Origin: Nonomuraea spiralis
GTDB taxonomy: Bacteria; Actinomycetota; Actinomycetes; Streptosporangiales; Streptosporangiaceae
DNA length: 64,000 nucleotides
Reading direction: 5' to 3'
NCBI RefSeq assembly: GCF_014648435.1
Contig: NZ_BMRC01000019.1
Location: forward strand, 1 to 64,000
Below, piece after piece: positions 10,246-19,050 of the stretch; position 1 is the first letter of the stretch, and every line of letters starts with the position of its first letter. Position numbers and translations under genes: made by a program. The notes beneath the pieces are model-generated. The model was not told the origin of the DNA. It ran no database searches and was given only the letters and a program-made list of their open reading frames with translations.

Positions 10246-10994
10246 GTTACAAGGCGAAGTTCAAGGTCTGGCGTGGTGAGGGCGGCGAGGGCAAGCTTGA
10301 GGACTTCACCGTCGAGGTGAACGAGGGCGAGGTCGTCCTCGACATCATCCACAGGCTCCAGGCGACGCAGGCCCCCGACCTGGCGGTGCGCTGGAACTGC
10401 AAGGCCGGCAAGTGCGGCTCGTGCAGCATGGAGATCAACGGCAAGCCCCGGCTGGGCTGCATGACCCGGATGTCCACCTTCTCCGAGGACGAGACCATCA
10501 CGGTCACCCCGATGCGGACCTTCCCCGTCATCAAGGACCTGGTCACCGACGTGTCCTTCAACTACCAGAAGGCCCGTGAGATCCCCTCGTTCACCCCGCC
10601 GGCCGGGGTACGGCCGGGCGAGTACCGCATGCAGCAGGTCGATGTCGAGCGCTCCCAGGAGTTCCGCAAGTGCATCGAGTGCTTCATGTGCAACAACGTC
10701 TGCCACGTGATCCGCGACCACGAGGAGAACAAGCCGGCCTTCGCCGGTCCCCGCTTCCTCATGCGGATCGCCGAGCTGGACATGCACCCGTATGACGTGG
10801 CCGACCGGCAGGAATCCGCCCAGGACGAGCACGGGCTCGGCTACTGCAACATCACCAAGTGCTGCACCGAGGTCTGCCCCGAGCACATCAAGATCACCGA
10901 CAACGCGCTGATCCCGATGAAGGAGCGCGTGGCCGACCGCAAGTACGACCCGCTGGTGTGGCTGGGCAACAAGATCTTCAAGCGCGCCAAGTAG
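10242..10994 (+). CDS. sdhB: Succinate dehydrogenase/fumarate reductase iron-sulfur subunit (operon 2)
   Basis: A 250-residue iron-sulfur subunit. [2Fe-2S] ligands are in CKAGKCGSC plus a later LGC. The C-terminal ferredoxin domain has CIECFMCNNVC and CNITKCCTEVCP. Unlike SdhB of operon 1, the second cluster contains adjacent cysteines (KCC) and the stretch between the domains is longer, supporting a distinct enzyme type. ATG 10242 overlaps the sdhA2 stop by 4 bp. A strong hairpin follows 42 bp after the stop. Confidence 0.93.
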   Translation: MSYKAKFKVWRGEGGEGKLEDFTVEVNEGEVVLDIIHRLQATQAPDLAVRWNCKAGKCGSCSMEINGKPRLGCMTRMSTFSEDETITVTPMRTFPVIKDLVTDVSFNYQKAREIPSFTPPAGVRPGEYRMQQVDVERSQEFRKCIECFMCNNVCHVIRDHEENKPAFAGPRFLMRIAELDMHPYDVADRQESAQDEHGLGYCNITKCCTEVCPEHIKITDNALIPMKERVADRKYDPLVWLGNKIFKRAK

Positions 10995-11035
10995 GCAGCG
11001 GCGGAAAGCCGAAGCCGAACAGGCGACGGAACGCA

Positions 11036-11070
11036 GAAGCGGGGGCCGGATCGGATCCGGCCCCCGCTTC
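11036..11070. terminator. Bidirectional terminator between sdhB2 and the stalk-protein gene
   Basis: Perfect 17-bp inverted repeat (arms 11036-11052 and 11054-11070, GAAGCGGGGGCCGGATC and its complement). It is positioned between convergent genes, 42 bp after sdhB2 and 38 bp after the minus-strand gene ending at 11108. It is followed by a short direct repetition of GTTCGGC/GTGCGGC units to about 11106. Confidence 0.75.
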
Positions 11071-11107
11071 CGCGTTCGGCGTTCGATGTTCGGCGTGCGG
11101 CGTGCGG

Positions 11108-12457
11108 TTACTTGCGGCCCCAGTGCTTCTTCTTTTGCTTGGGGTCGGGCATCTCCTGGGTGGCGCCCTCCGGCGGCAGCGGCGGCAGCGGCTGGACGAC
11201 CGTCGCCGCGTCCCCCTCCGGCGGCAGATACGGCGGCGGCTGGTACCCCTCCGGCGGCGACGACGGTTGCTGCTGGACCGGCGGGGCCTGCTGAGGCTGC
11301 TGGGGCTGCCTCGGCTCGAACAGGGACGCGCCCTGCTGCCAGGGCTCGGAGTCGCCGCTCTCCGCAGCCGCGGCCGGCGCGAGCGGGAACTCACGCTCGT
11401 CCTCGTACGGCTTCGCGCCGCCCGGCGGGATGTCACCCGGCGGCTGCTCGGCCGGGACCAGCGGCTCGAACGGGTCCCGGTAGTCCTTGGGGCTCGGCGC
11501 GGGCTCGTTGTAGGAGTCGAACTCGTCCGGGTGCAGCACGACGGGCTCGGGCACGGTCGGGGGCGCCGGCTCGGGCGCGTAACCGGGCTGGCCGCCGTAC
11601 GGGTCCTGGTAGACCGGGCCGTAGCCGGGCTGGGCGGTCGGGTAGGTCTGGACCGGGACGAAGCTGATGATCGGCGCGTACGCCGTGCCGCCGGGGTAAC
11701 CCGGGGCCGGGAAGGCCGCCGTGGCGTACCCGGGGCCGGCCGGGTAGCCGGGCGGCGGCAGGTCCGTACGGGTCGCCGCCTGGGGACCGGCCTTGCGCAC
11801 CGCGGCCGCGTGGGCGACGCGGCGCAGCCGTCCCTCGAAGATGAGCACCGCGAACAGCGCGAGCAGGACCAGCACCAGCGCCGGGATGCTGAGCTTCTGC
11901 GTCAGCGACTTCTGGTCGAACTCCGGCGCGGCCTTGCGCACCTCAAGCTGGACCGAGTCCGTGGTCGGGGCGGTGTCGCTCGGCGGGGCCACGGTCGGCG
12001 TGTCGGACGGCGCGAGGGAGGGCATCTCGACGGACTGCTCCGTCGTGGGCTCCGTGGGCAGCGGCCCGGCCGTGGTCTGCGCGGTGGGCAGGGGCGCGAT
12101 CGGCTGCTGCGTCGTCTCCTGCACGGGCGGAGGCGTGGGCGCGGTGGTGGTCTTGGGTGGCTTCGGCGCTTTGGTGGTCTTCGTGGGGGACGCGGTGACG
12201 GTGTGGGTGATCGTCGTCTCCGGAGCATCCTCCGGCGTCGGCGAACCCAGCGTCGTGGTGACCGTGACCGTGGCCTGCGGGTCGCAGGTCTCACCCGCGT
12301 CGCACGGCTCCACCGCCGGGTCGAAGGCCGCGCGGCTGACGGAAGCACTCGCGCTCTGGCCGACGAACGGGGCCACGCCGACACCCGTGAGCCCTAACGC
12401 GAGGACGATCGCGGACACGGCTGTCGCTCGCGTGCGTGCCACCGGAGCCCTCCGCAT
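11108..12457 (-). CDS. Membrane-anchored Thr/Pro-rich stalk protein with cytoplasmic Pro-rich tail
   Basis: A 449-residue protein of unrecognised family. It has a signal peptide (residues 1-38, R-rich start, core VSAIVLALGLTGVGVAPFVG), a possible disulfide pair CDAGETC at about 52-58, and a Thr/Pro/Ser-rich extracytoplasmic stalk to about 190 suited to O-mannosylation. One membrane span (SIPALVLVLLALFAVLIF, about 205-222) is followed by about 220 cytoplasmic residues rich in Pro, Gly, Tyr and Gln, ending in a basic tail KQKKKHWGRK. It is the last of ten co-directional genes of the T4SS-like run, 59 bp after the preceding gene. Surface scaffold or cell-wall contact is the likely role; no enzyme motif is visible. 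Confidence 0.7.
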   Translation of the reverse strand: MRRAPVARTRATAVSAIVLALGLTGVGVAPFVGQSASASVSRAAFDPAVEPCDAGETCDPQATVTVTTTLGSPTPEDAPETTITHTVTASPTKTTKAPKPPKTTTAPTPPPVQETTQQPIAPLPTAQTTAGPLPTEPTTEQSVEMPSLAPSDTPTVAPPSDTAPTTDSVQLEVRKAAPEFDQKSLTQKLSIPALVLVLLALFAVLIFEGRLRRVAHAAAVRKAGPQAATRTDLPPPGYPAGPGYATAAFPAPGYPGGTAYAPIISFVPVQTYPTAQPGYGPVYQDPYGGQPGYAPEPAPPTVPEPVVLHPDEFDSYNEPAPSPKDYRDPFEPLVPAEQPPGDIPPGGAKPYEDEREFPLAPAAAAESGDSEPWQQGASLFEPRQPQQPQQAPPVQQQPSSPPEGYQPPPYLPPEGDAATVVQPLPPLPPEGATQEMPDPKQKKKHWGRK

Positions 12458-12516
12458 AGTCCCGGAACCATGGTCAAGGGAATACTAGTCGGGTCAAAGC
12501 CACAGTAAAGACGTAA

Positions 12517-14517
12517 TCACCATACGTTTCGCGGCTTATGTCTGCTGCGTTGTATACGCGCGACCAGCCACAGAGCTAGCAACAACACCCCGATCCCCCC
12601 AATGACCAGCGACAAACCGCGCGGCCCGTCCAGGGGGCTGGCGTACGCGACCGGCCGTACCGGTTTCCGTGCCACCACCACCTGCACCGGCCAAGGCGCC
12701 CCACCACCCGCGCCCTCAGGCATCCCCGAGACACCGCCACCTACCTGCCCCGGACGAACCGACCCCCCAGGCAGCCCTCCTTGGACGAGCCCCCCAGGCA
12801 GTCCCCCTTGAACCGCACCACCCGGCAGCCCTCCCTGAACCGCGCCACCGGGGACCCCTCCCTGAGCCGGCCCACCCGGCAGCCCGCCCAGAGCCCCACC
12901 ACCGGCCAGACCCGCCACACCACCGGGCACCGCCCCTTGCGCCACACCGCCAGGCAAGCTCCCCGCCACCCCACCACCGGGCACGCCAGGTTGCGCCACC
13001 CCCGGCACACCGCCGGACGCGACCCCGCCTCCTCCAGTCACAGCGCCCTGCCCCAAACCTCCCGCACGCGGAAACGCCCCAAGAGCACCCCCCGTACCAC
13101 CGGCCTGCGGCAACACCTTCTGGACACCCCCCACCCCCGGGAGAACGCCCTGAGCCCCACCCGCCCGAGGAAGCGCACCCAACGCACCCGCACCTCCCGC
13201 TCGGGGAAGCGCACCCAACGCACCCCCGACACCTCCCGCTCGGGGAGACGCCGCGTGGGCCCCGCCTCTGGCACCCAGCCCCGAGGCGCCGCCGGGAAGA
13301 CCGCGATGCCCCGAGGACACACCACCTCCGCCGACCAGGCCACCTCGCGTCGTCCCGCCAACGCCCCCCGGCAGCAGCCCGGCCCCCGTCCCTGGCGTCA
13401 ACCCAGCACCCGTCCCCGCACCCGTCCCCCACAGCAGCCCGGCGGCGCCTCCGCCCCCCGCCGCGGTCCCCGCGCCGGTACGTCCTCCCGCCCCCCGCCT
13501 CCGGTTGCGCGCCTCCGCCGGAGGGACGCGTACCGCCTGGCCGCTGATCGTGGCGACCTCGCGCGGCATCTCCTCGGCCACCGGCACGGCGGTGGTCCTG
13601 CTCATGGTCGTCAACCCGCCGGAGGGCTCCCGCAACCTGGCCACCGCCGTGAGCACCACCTCCTTGGCCCCCGTAGGCGCCCGGAAGGTCACGTCAACCG
13701 CGCGCTCCCCCGAGACGGCCCCGAGCGCGCACACCCCGGCGCCGGGCAGCGCACCTCCGGTGAGAGCCGAGCCCTCCCCTCCGGCCAGCGCCCGCGCGGC
13801 CAACACTCCCGCCGCCTGCCGCTCGCTCTCGGCCTGCCGCCCACCTTCAACCTGCCGCCCGCTTTCCGCCTGCGACAAGCCCTGCCCTTCATCGGCCCCC
13901 GGAGCCTCCACCCCGACACCGAACGGCGGCGCACCCTCCTCGGCGGCCCCCGCCCGCGTCGCGCGCCGGCCCGGTACGGGCTGCCACGCATCCCGTTCGT
14001 ACGGCCCCTCACCCGCCTCGGGCCCTATCGCGCCCGCGGCCCCCCACGGCACCGGCTCCCCTCCCGCGTACGGGAAGGGAGCCGCGCCCGGCCCTCCCGA
14101 ACCGGACGCCCCCGCCACACCATCCCGGCCGGACGGCCACGACTCGACGTCCCCGCCGGAGTCCCCGCCGGAGTCTCCACCGAAGTCCCTGCCGAAGTCC
14201 CCACCAGGTTCCGCGCCGCCGTCGCCCCTCCGGGACGCACCCCAGAAGTCGTCAGCCGACTTGGGCCCCGCGGGCGAACAGGCCAACCCCTCCAGCGCCT
14301 CCACCGGGCTGGTGGCCACCGCGACCTTGGCCCCCTTGGCCATCCCGTTGAGCCGGACCCTGAACCTCTGGACGTCACCCGTCCTGATCCACTTGCCCGC
14401 ACCCTCGGGGCCGCTCACGCGTTCGAGCACGAGCGTCACCCCCGCCGCCGCCACGGGCACGGAGGGCACCGCCACCAGGATCAGCGCTCCAGAAAGGATC
14501 CAGCCACGCCGCATCAC
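12517..14517 (-). CDS. Anchored Gly-rich repeat surface protein
   Basis: The 666-residue product has a signal peptide, a C-terminal membrane span (LSLVIGGIGVLLLALWLV) and a basic tail. The N-terminal region (about 25-85) and a later stretch (about 255-325) read as beta-rich and carry one cysteine each (GLACSP, GVCALG). Low-complexity sequence separates them, including QAES/QVEG-type units. From about residue 350 to 590 the protein is a Gly/Ala/Pro/Leu stalk of short repeats such as ALPRAGGAG and GGLPGGAVQ. Start may be GTG 14517 or ATG 14514; GGGGGAG upstream suits either. The family is unknown. It is co-directional with the T4SS-like genes and similar in architecture to the downstream stalk protein. 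Confidence 0.65.
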   Translation of the reverse strand: MMRRGWILSGALILVAVPSVPVAAAGVTLVLERVSGPEGAGKWIRTGDVQRFRVRLNGMAKGAKVAVATSPVEALEGLACSPAGPKSADDFWGASRRGDGGAEPGGDFGRDFGGDSGGDSGGDVESWPSGRDGVAGASGSGGPGAAPFPYAGGEPVPWGAAGAIGPEAGEGPYERDAWQPVPGRRATRAGAAEEGAPPFGVGVEAPGADEGQGLSQAESGRQVEGGRQAESERQAAGVLAARALAGGEGSALTGGALPGAGVCALGAVSGERAVDVTFRAPTGAKEVVLTAVARLREPSGGLTTMSRTTAVPVAEEMPREVATISGQAVRVPPAEARNRRRGAGGRTGAGTAAGGGGAAGLLWGTGAGTGAGLTPGTGAGLLPGGVGGTTRGGLVGGGGVSSGHRGLPGGASGLGARGGAHAASPRAGGVGGALGALPRAGGAGALGALPRAGGAQGVLPGVGGVQKVLPQAGGTGGALGAFPRAGGLGQGAVTGGGGVASGGVPGVAQPGVPGGGVAGSLPGGVAQGAVPGGVAGLAGGGALGGLPGGPAQGGVPGGAVQGGLPGGAVQGGLPGGLVQGGLPGGSVRPGQVGGGVSGMPEGAGGGAPWPVQVVVARKPVRPVAYASPLDGPRGLSLVIGGIGVLLLALWLVARIQRSRHKPRNVW

Positions 14518-14578
14518 TCGGACTCCCCCACTGCGACAAATTACGCCTAGTAATCGTTATGTCACAGAGAGCGACTCT

Positions 14579-14971
14579 CTAACCCTGCTGAAGCAGACTC
14601 TCCACCGTCTTCATGATCGGCAGGTCGGCCCCCAGCCACTCCACGTCGTAATACTCCCCGGGGCCCAGCCACCGCAACGCCAGATGCTCGCGGGCCTCGG
14701 GCGTGCCGGAGGCGAGCGTGGCCAGCCACACGCGCAGGACGTACCCCTCCGACAGCGCCCAGTCCCCGCCCACGCGCTCGCCCACCGTGATCTCCACGCC
14801 GAGCTCCTCGCGGCACTCCCGGATCAGCGCCACGACCTCGCCCTCCCCCGGGTCCACCTTGCCCCCGGGGAACTCCCAGCCGCCGGCCAGCGCGGCGGGC
14901 GCGGCCCGCTGCGCGGCCAGCACCCTGCCGCCGGGGGCGACGATCACCGCCGCTACCACGATCGTGCTCAT
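14579..14971 (-). CDS. Nudix hydrolase, MutT-like
   Basis: This 130-residue Nudix protein has the full signature G-x5-E-x7-REUXEEXGU, seen as GGKVDPGEGEV followed by LIRECREELGV at about residues 35-58. Size and the adjacent WEFPGGK resemble MutT/CTP pyrophosphohydrolases that remove oxidised or excess nucleoside triphosphates. It sits within the co-directional run, 13 bp downstream of the SLT-NlpC/P60 gene, but nothing ties its activity to the secretion machinery. Substrate is not predictable here. Confidence 0.88.
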   Translation of the reverse strand: MSTIVVAAVIVAPGGRVLAAQRAAPAALAGGWEFPGGKVDPGEGEVVALIRECREELGVEITVGERVGGDWALSEGYVLRVWLATLASGTPEAREHLALRWLGPGEYYDVEWLGADLPIMKTVESLLQQG

Positions 14972-14984
14972 ACGTCCGTCATCC

Positions 14985-16082
14985 TCACAGTGCGGGAGTC
15001 TGCAGCTTCTTGAGCTGATCGAGCACGTCGGGGTTCTGGAGGGGACGGGTGAAGCCCACCTTGTTGTCGCGTGCCTGGTAGCTCGTGACCTTGATCGGCC
15101 CGCACAACGTGCACCGGGCCTCCACCATCTTGCCCTTCGACACGATCAGCCCGACGTGGCCGGGATTGTCGGCCGACGTGCCCGGACCGGCGTTGAAGAA
15201 CACCAGGTCCCCGGGCTGCTCCTCACCCGCTAACACCTTCACCCCGAACGGCCACTGCGTGAACGTGGTACGCGGGATGCTCAGCCCCGCCGCCCGGTAG
15301 GCCGCGTAGATGATGCCCGAGCAGTCGAACGCGTCCGGCCCGGTGCCGCCCCACAGGTACGGCTTGCCGCGCTGCGCCAGCGCGTACTGGAGGATCTTGG
15401 CCACGATCTCGCTCGGGGCGGCCGCGACCAGGGGGTCGTCGCACTCCTCCGACGCCTGCGGCGGCACCTCGACCGCGCCCGACTTGGCGTACTTCCTGGC
15501 GATCTCCTCGACCTGGTCGACGTACCACCAGGCGCGGTTGTAGGTGAACAGGGCCCGCCGGACGTTCTCGGGCGCGCCGTTGCGCTTGAGCATCTTGGCG
15601 GCGCCCAGGATGGCGTCGGCGGGGTTGTAGACGTCGCCCACCCCGTCGCCGTCGCCGTCGGAGGCGTACCCGTTGAACGTCGAGGACATCGCGACCTGCG
15701 CCTTGCCGCCCCACGTCGAGATCAGGAACTGCATCGGGCCCGCCGCGCCCGCGTAGTTGGTGCCGCTCTTCACCCCGGCCAGGTTCGAACGGCCGTGGTC
15801 GGTCTCGCGCTTGCCCACGGCGGCCAGGATGTTCCACTGGACGCCGATCTTCTTGCCCCACTTCTTGTACAGATCGAGGTAGTCGGCCGGGATGTCGGAG
15901 GCGCCCGAGTCGGACACCTCCTCCACCTTGGTACCGCCCTCGCAGTCGATCGAGGCGCCGTCGCCGTTCAGGAACGACGGCATCGAGACCAGCAACATCG
16001 GCGAGATGATGATCGCGGCCAGGAGCAGGATCCCGGCGATTCCGAGCAGCAGAGCCAGACGGGTTCGGGAGGGGGGGTTCAC
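14985..16082 (-). CDS. Bifunctional peptidoglycan hydrolase (SLT + NlpC/P60), TcpG/VirB1-like
   Basis: The 365-residue protein has an N-terminal membrane anchor (about 8-33), a lysozyme-like transglycosylase domain (about 65-205, probable catalytic Glu in GKRETDHGR, then GPMQFLISTW) and a C-terminal NlpC/P60 endopeptidase (about 230-350, catalytic Cys in FDCSGIIYAAYR, His in PGHVGLIVSKG). This two-domain layout is that of the wall hydrolases of Gram-positive conjugation systems (Tn916 Orf14/CwlT, pCW3 TcpG), which open peptidoglycan for the channel. GTG 16082 follows the preceding gene by 2 bp. Six preceding co-directional genes encode the rest of the channel, supporting that role over general wall turnover. 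Confidence 0.88.
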   Translation of the reverse strand: MNPPSRTRLALLLGIAGILLLAAIIISPMLLVSMPSFLNGDGASIDCEGGTKVEEVSDSGASDIPADYLDLYKKWGKKIGVQWNILAAVGKRETDHGRSNLAGVKSGTNYAGAAGPMQFLISTWGGKAQVAMSSTFNGYASDGDGDGVGDVYNPADAILGAAKMLKRNGAPENVRRALFTYNRAWWYVDQVEEIARKYAKSGAVEVPPQASEECDDPLVAAAPSEIVAKILQYALAQRGKPYLWGGTGPDAFDCSGIIYAAYRAAGLSIPRTTFTQWPFGVKVLAGEEQPGDLVFFNAGPGTSADNPGHVGLIVSKGKMVEARCTLCGPIKVTSYQARDNKVGFTRPLQNPDVLDQLKKLQTPAL

Positions 16083-16084
16083 CG

Positions 16085-16708
16085 CTAGCTGTCCCCGTCC
16101 TGGCCCTCGGTCGCGGGCAGTACGTCGAAGATCCGCCAGTCCGCGCCGAGCTGGCTCACCGTCACCGCGAGGTCCTCGACGACCTGCTGGTCGCCGCTCT
16201 TCGCGTTGACCTGCCTGGTCTCGGTCACGATGAAGACGATGGAGGTCTTCTCGATCTGCCTGATCTCCTTCAGCCTGGCCGTGGCCTGGGAGATGATCTG
16301 GTCGTCGCGGTTCTGCTGGACGGTGCCGGCCGAGGTGAGCGTCCTGGTCAGGATGTTGCCCAGCTCGGCGGTGGTGAACGCCTTGACCCGGCTCGCGTAG
16401 GCGGCCGCGTCCTCGTCGTACCTGAAGGTGCCGTAGACGGCGGTGAAGCGCTCGGCGAGGTCCGCCGCCGCGGCGAGCTGCTCCTTCTTCATCGGCAGGT
16501 ACGAGTAGACGTCGAACGGCGCGGCACTGGCCGTGGCCAGCGGCTTGCTCGTCGCCGAGGGCGCGGCGGCGGCCGTCCTACCCCCGGCGGGGGCCGGCTC
16601 GGGCGGATCGTCCGAGCTCGGCCACATCGTGAGGTAGAGGCCGACCGCGGCGATGACCACCACGATCGCGGCGAAGGCCAGCCCGCGCTTGTCACCGGAC
16701 TGAGCCAT
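16085..16708 (-). CDS. Single-span protein with VirB8/TcpC-like (NTF2-fold) ectodomain
   Basis: A 207-residue bitopic protein with a short basic N-terminus, membrane span at about 10-28 (LAFAAIVVVIAAVGLYLTMW), a Pro/Ala linker to about 65 and an extracytoplasmic domain of about 140 residues. The pattern of a long helical start (YLPMKKEQLAAAADLAERF) and a strand-rich end finishing with ADWRIFDVLPA is typical of NTF2-like VirB8/TcpC or Mce-associated domains. The family assignment is from secondary-structure reading, not a clear motif. It is 2 bp from both neighbours' ends, so tightly co-transcribed between the VirB6-like and hydrolase genes. With the TcpC-like gene at 24482 the locus has two candidates for this scaffold role. 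Confidence 0.7.
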   Translation of the reverse strand: MAQSGDKRGLAFAAIVVVIAAVGLYLTMWPSSDDPPEPAPAGGRTAAAAPSATSKPLATASAAPFDVYSYLPMKKEQLAAAADLAERFTAVYGTFRYDEDAAAYASRVKAFTTAELGNILTRTLTSAGTVQQNRDDQIISQATARLKEIRQIEKTSIVFIVTETRQVNAKSGDQQVVEDLAVTVSQLGADWRIFDVLPATEGQDGDS

Positions 16709-16710
16709 GG

Positions 16711-19050
16711 TCAGTCCTTGCCCCGGTTCGGCTTGAGCCAGAACGGCACGGACGGATCGTCACCCGAACCGCTGTTGCCGCTGTTGCGCAGCCACAACGG
16801 CGGCGCCTCGGACGAGCGGGACGACGACTCGTCCGAGCCGAAGATCCGCGGCCCCGCCGACGCGCCGGACGGCCGGGACGCGGACCCTCCGGACCTGGAC
16901 CCGCCACCGTTCCCGGACCCGCCACCGAAGAACCCGCCGCCGGAGCCGGAACCGGAACCCGAGCCGGAACCGCCGCCACCGCCGAACAGCCCGCCACCGG
17001 ACCCACGCGAACGCGACCCCGACGCCCGGGAGCCGCCACCGCCGCCACCGAACCGGGAGCCCCGCGACCCGCCGGAGGACCCGTTGCGCGACCCACCGGA
17101 CGACCCGCCCGACGACCCGCCGCGCGAGGCCCAGCCACCGCCCGACCGGCCACCGAACCAGCCGCCGCCACCCGAGGAACCACCCGAAGCACCACCGGAC
17201 GCGCCGCCCGAACCGCCGGACGGGACCATCCCGCCGGACGGCGTGCCGCCCGGACCGCCCCCGGAGGCCGGGGCGCCACCGCGGGCGCCGCGCGTCCTGC
17301 TGTGCTGCCCGCTGAGGTTGAGCGGCGGCGCGGTGCCCCTGCGGGGTTCGAGCGGGGGCCGGGCCCCCGCCTTGCCGCCCTGCTGGTCGGTGTCGAGCGG
17401 CGCCGCCGACACCGGCATCCGGGTGCCGGCGGAGACGCCCTCGCCCTCCTCGCCGCGCATCCTCGCCTGGGCGACCGCGGCGCCGGCCGCGGCGCCCGCG
17501 CCGCTCCCGGCCGCCGCCGCCCTGATGAGCGGCTCGGCCTTGCGCAGGCCCCAGCGTCCGAGCTTGGCCCCGGCGACCGGCGGCAACACGTTCGCGGCCC
17601 GCTCCAGGACGGGCGAGCTCGCGGCGTCGCCGAGCATCCGCGTGGCGACCGTGTGGCCGCTCAGGGACGCGAACAGGTGCTGGAACGGCCGCCGGTAGAA
17701 GAACACCGCGATCGTCAGCAATGCCATGAACAGGACCTGCAACCCCCAGGGCATGGCCGTGGAGATGATCAGCGCGTACCCGTAGACCAGGACGCTGAGG
17801 ACGAGCGTCAGCACCGCCTGCCGCAACAGCGTGCCGACGAGCATCTCCACCCAGCGCATGGCGATGATGCGCCCGCTGCCCGGATGCACACCGACCAGCA
17901 GGAACACCGGCCCGAGTATCAGCATCAGCAGGAAGCCCACCTTGAGCACCAGCAGGGAGACCGCCACCAGGAAGATCAGCAGCCCGGCCACCACGGCCGC
18001 GATGAGCGCTCCGACGGCCACGCCGAGTCTGCCCGACCAGTCGCGGCCGGAGAAGACGGTGTAGCGGGAGTCGTTCTTGAGCAGTTCGGCGACCTTGGCG
18101 TACTCGGCCTGGTGGGCGGCGATGTCAGGGGCGGGCTGGCCGGCCACGGCGGGCGCGATCGACTGGGTCTCCAGCATCTTGCGCCCGAAGTCGCGCACGA
18201 TGGGCTGCTGCGGGTCGGCGGTGCCGAACATGCCCACCAGCCACGGCTTGCAGACCAGCGTGGACCACAGGGCGTCGGCGTTCTGCTCGACTCCGGCGGT
18301 GCCCGTCTGGCCGTAGCCACCCGGTTTGACCTGCGGGTTCGTCTGGCCGGGCGGCGGCAGGCAGGACGCGCCACCGGCGCCCGGCAGGCCGGAGAAGGCG
18401 GAGTTGACCACTTCGCCCGTCTTGTCGGTGACGACCTTGCCGAGCCCGGTGAAGTCGCCCGGCCGGCTGAAGAACCACACGGCCACGGTGACCGCGAGCA
18501 CCATCCAGATCACGCCTTCGGCGGTGGTGGTGGCCCGCTTGCGGATCAGTCCGTACCAGGCGAGCCAGATCGCGCCGAGGATCACGATCGGCCGCAGGAA
18601 CGGCCAGTACATGGCCTCGGACAGGTTCTGGACGATGTCGTCGACGACGTCCTTGATCGACTGGAGCGGTCCCTCGGTGGCCGCCGCCTGGTACGTCGTG
18701 ATCGTCAGCCGGTCGACGGCCTTGGCCGCGGTGAAGACGCCGTTGGCCCACATGTTGCCGAGCACGGCGACGTAGTCGGAGCAGCCGAGGTCGTGGGTCT
18801 GCCAGAACTGGCCGGCCATGCCGAACTGGCCGTAGTTGGTCGTCGGCGCCTGGGCCCCGCCCGCGGGGGGCGGCGGCTGGATCATGCCGTCGGTGCCGCC
18901 GCCGATGATCTCGGGGTTGAGCGGCCCCGACAGGTCACAGGGCGCCGCCGCGACGGGCGTGGAGAAGCCGCCCACCACCAGCGGAACCACGAGGACGGCA
19001 CTGACGAGCGCGAGTGCCAGCGCCAGTCGTCGGGATAGTCGGATCTTCAT
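16711..19050 (-). CDS. VirB6/TrbL/TcpH-like polytopic channel protein
   Basis: A 779-residue polytopic protein. It begins with a signal peptide (about 1-37), then an external domain with cysteines (APCDLSG; DLGCSDY). Membrane segments follow at about 155-175, 182-200, 345-400 (a long double hydrophobic stretch ending LGPVFLLVGVHPG), 410-435 and 440-460. The C-terminal 270 residues are cytoplasmic and low-complexity: Gly/Ser/Arg-rich from about 560 to 740. VirB6-type proteins form the inner-membrane translocation channel; TcpH of pCW3 and Orf15 of Tn916 have the same layout of many spans and a long soluble tail. ATG 19050 overlaps the VirB4 stop by 4 bp. Confidence 0.82.
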   Translation of the reverse strand: MKIRLSRRLALALALVSAVLVVPLVVGGFSTPVAAAPCDLSGPLNPEIIGGGTDGMIQPPPPAGGAQAPTTNYGQFGMAGQFWQTHDLGCSDYVAVLGNMWANGVFTAAKAVDRLTITTYQAAATEGPLQSIKDVVDDIVQNLSEAMYWPFLRPIVILGAIWLAWYGLIRKRATTTAEGVIWMVLAVTVAVWFFSRPGDFTGLGKVVTDKTGEVVNSAFSGLPGAGGASCLPPPGQTNPQVKPGGYGQTGTAGVEQNADALWSTLVCKPWLVGMFGTADPQQPIVRDFGRKMLETQSIAPAVAGQPAPDIAAHQAEYAKVAELLKNDSRYTVFSGRDWSGRLGVAVGALIAAVVAGLLIFLVAVSLLVLKVGFLLMLILGPVFLLVGVHPGSGRIIAMRWVEMLVGTLLRQAVLTLVLSVLVYGYALIISTAMPWGLQVLFMALLTIAVFFYRRPFQHLFASLSGHTVATRMLGDAASSPVLERAANVLPPVAGAKLGRWGLRKAEPLIRAAAAGSGAGAAAGAAVAQARMRGEEGEGVSAGTRMPVSAAPLDTDQQGGKAGARPPLEPRRGTAPPLNLSGQHSRTRGARGGAPASGGGPGGTPSGGMVPSGGSGGASGGASGGSSGGGGWFGGRSGGGWASRGGSSGGSSGGSRNGSSGGSRGSRFGGGGGGSRASGSRSRGSGGGLFGGGGGSGSGSGSGSGGGFFGGGSGNGGGSRSGGSASRPSGASAGPRIFGSDESSSRSSEAPPLWLRNSGNSGSGDDPSVPFWLKPNRGKD

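Noticed and set aside
12669..15013. Long plus-strand open frames (Pro/Arg/Thr-rich) across 12.6-15.0 kb
   Set aside because: They are antisense shadows of the Gly-rich repeat gene, Nudix gene and hydrolase gene. The minus-strand products have signal peptides, membrane spans and a Nudix box; the plus-strand ones have no recognisable motif.
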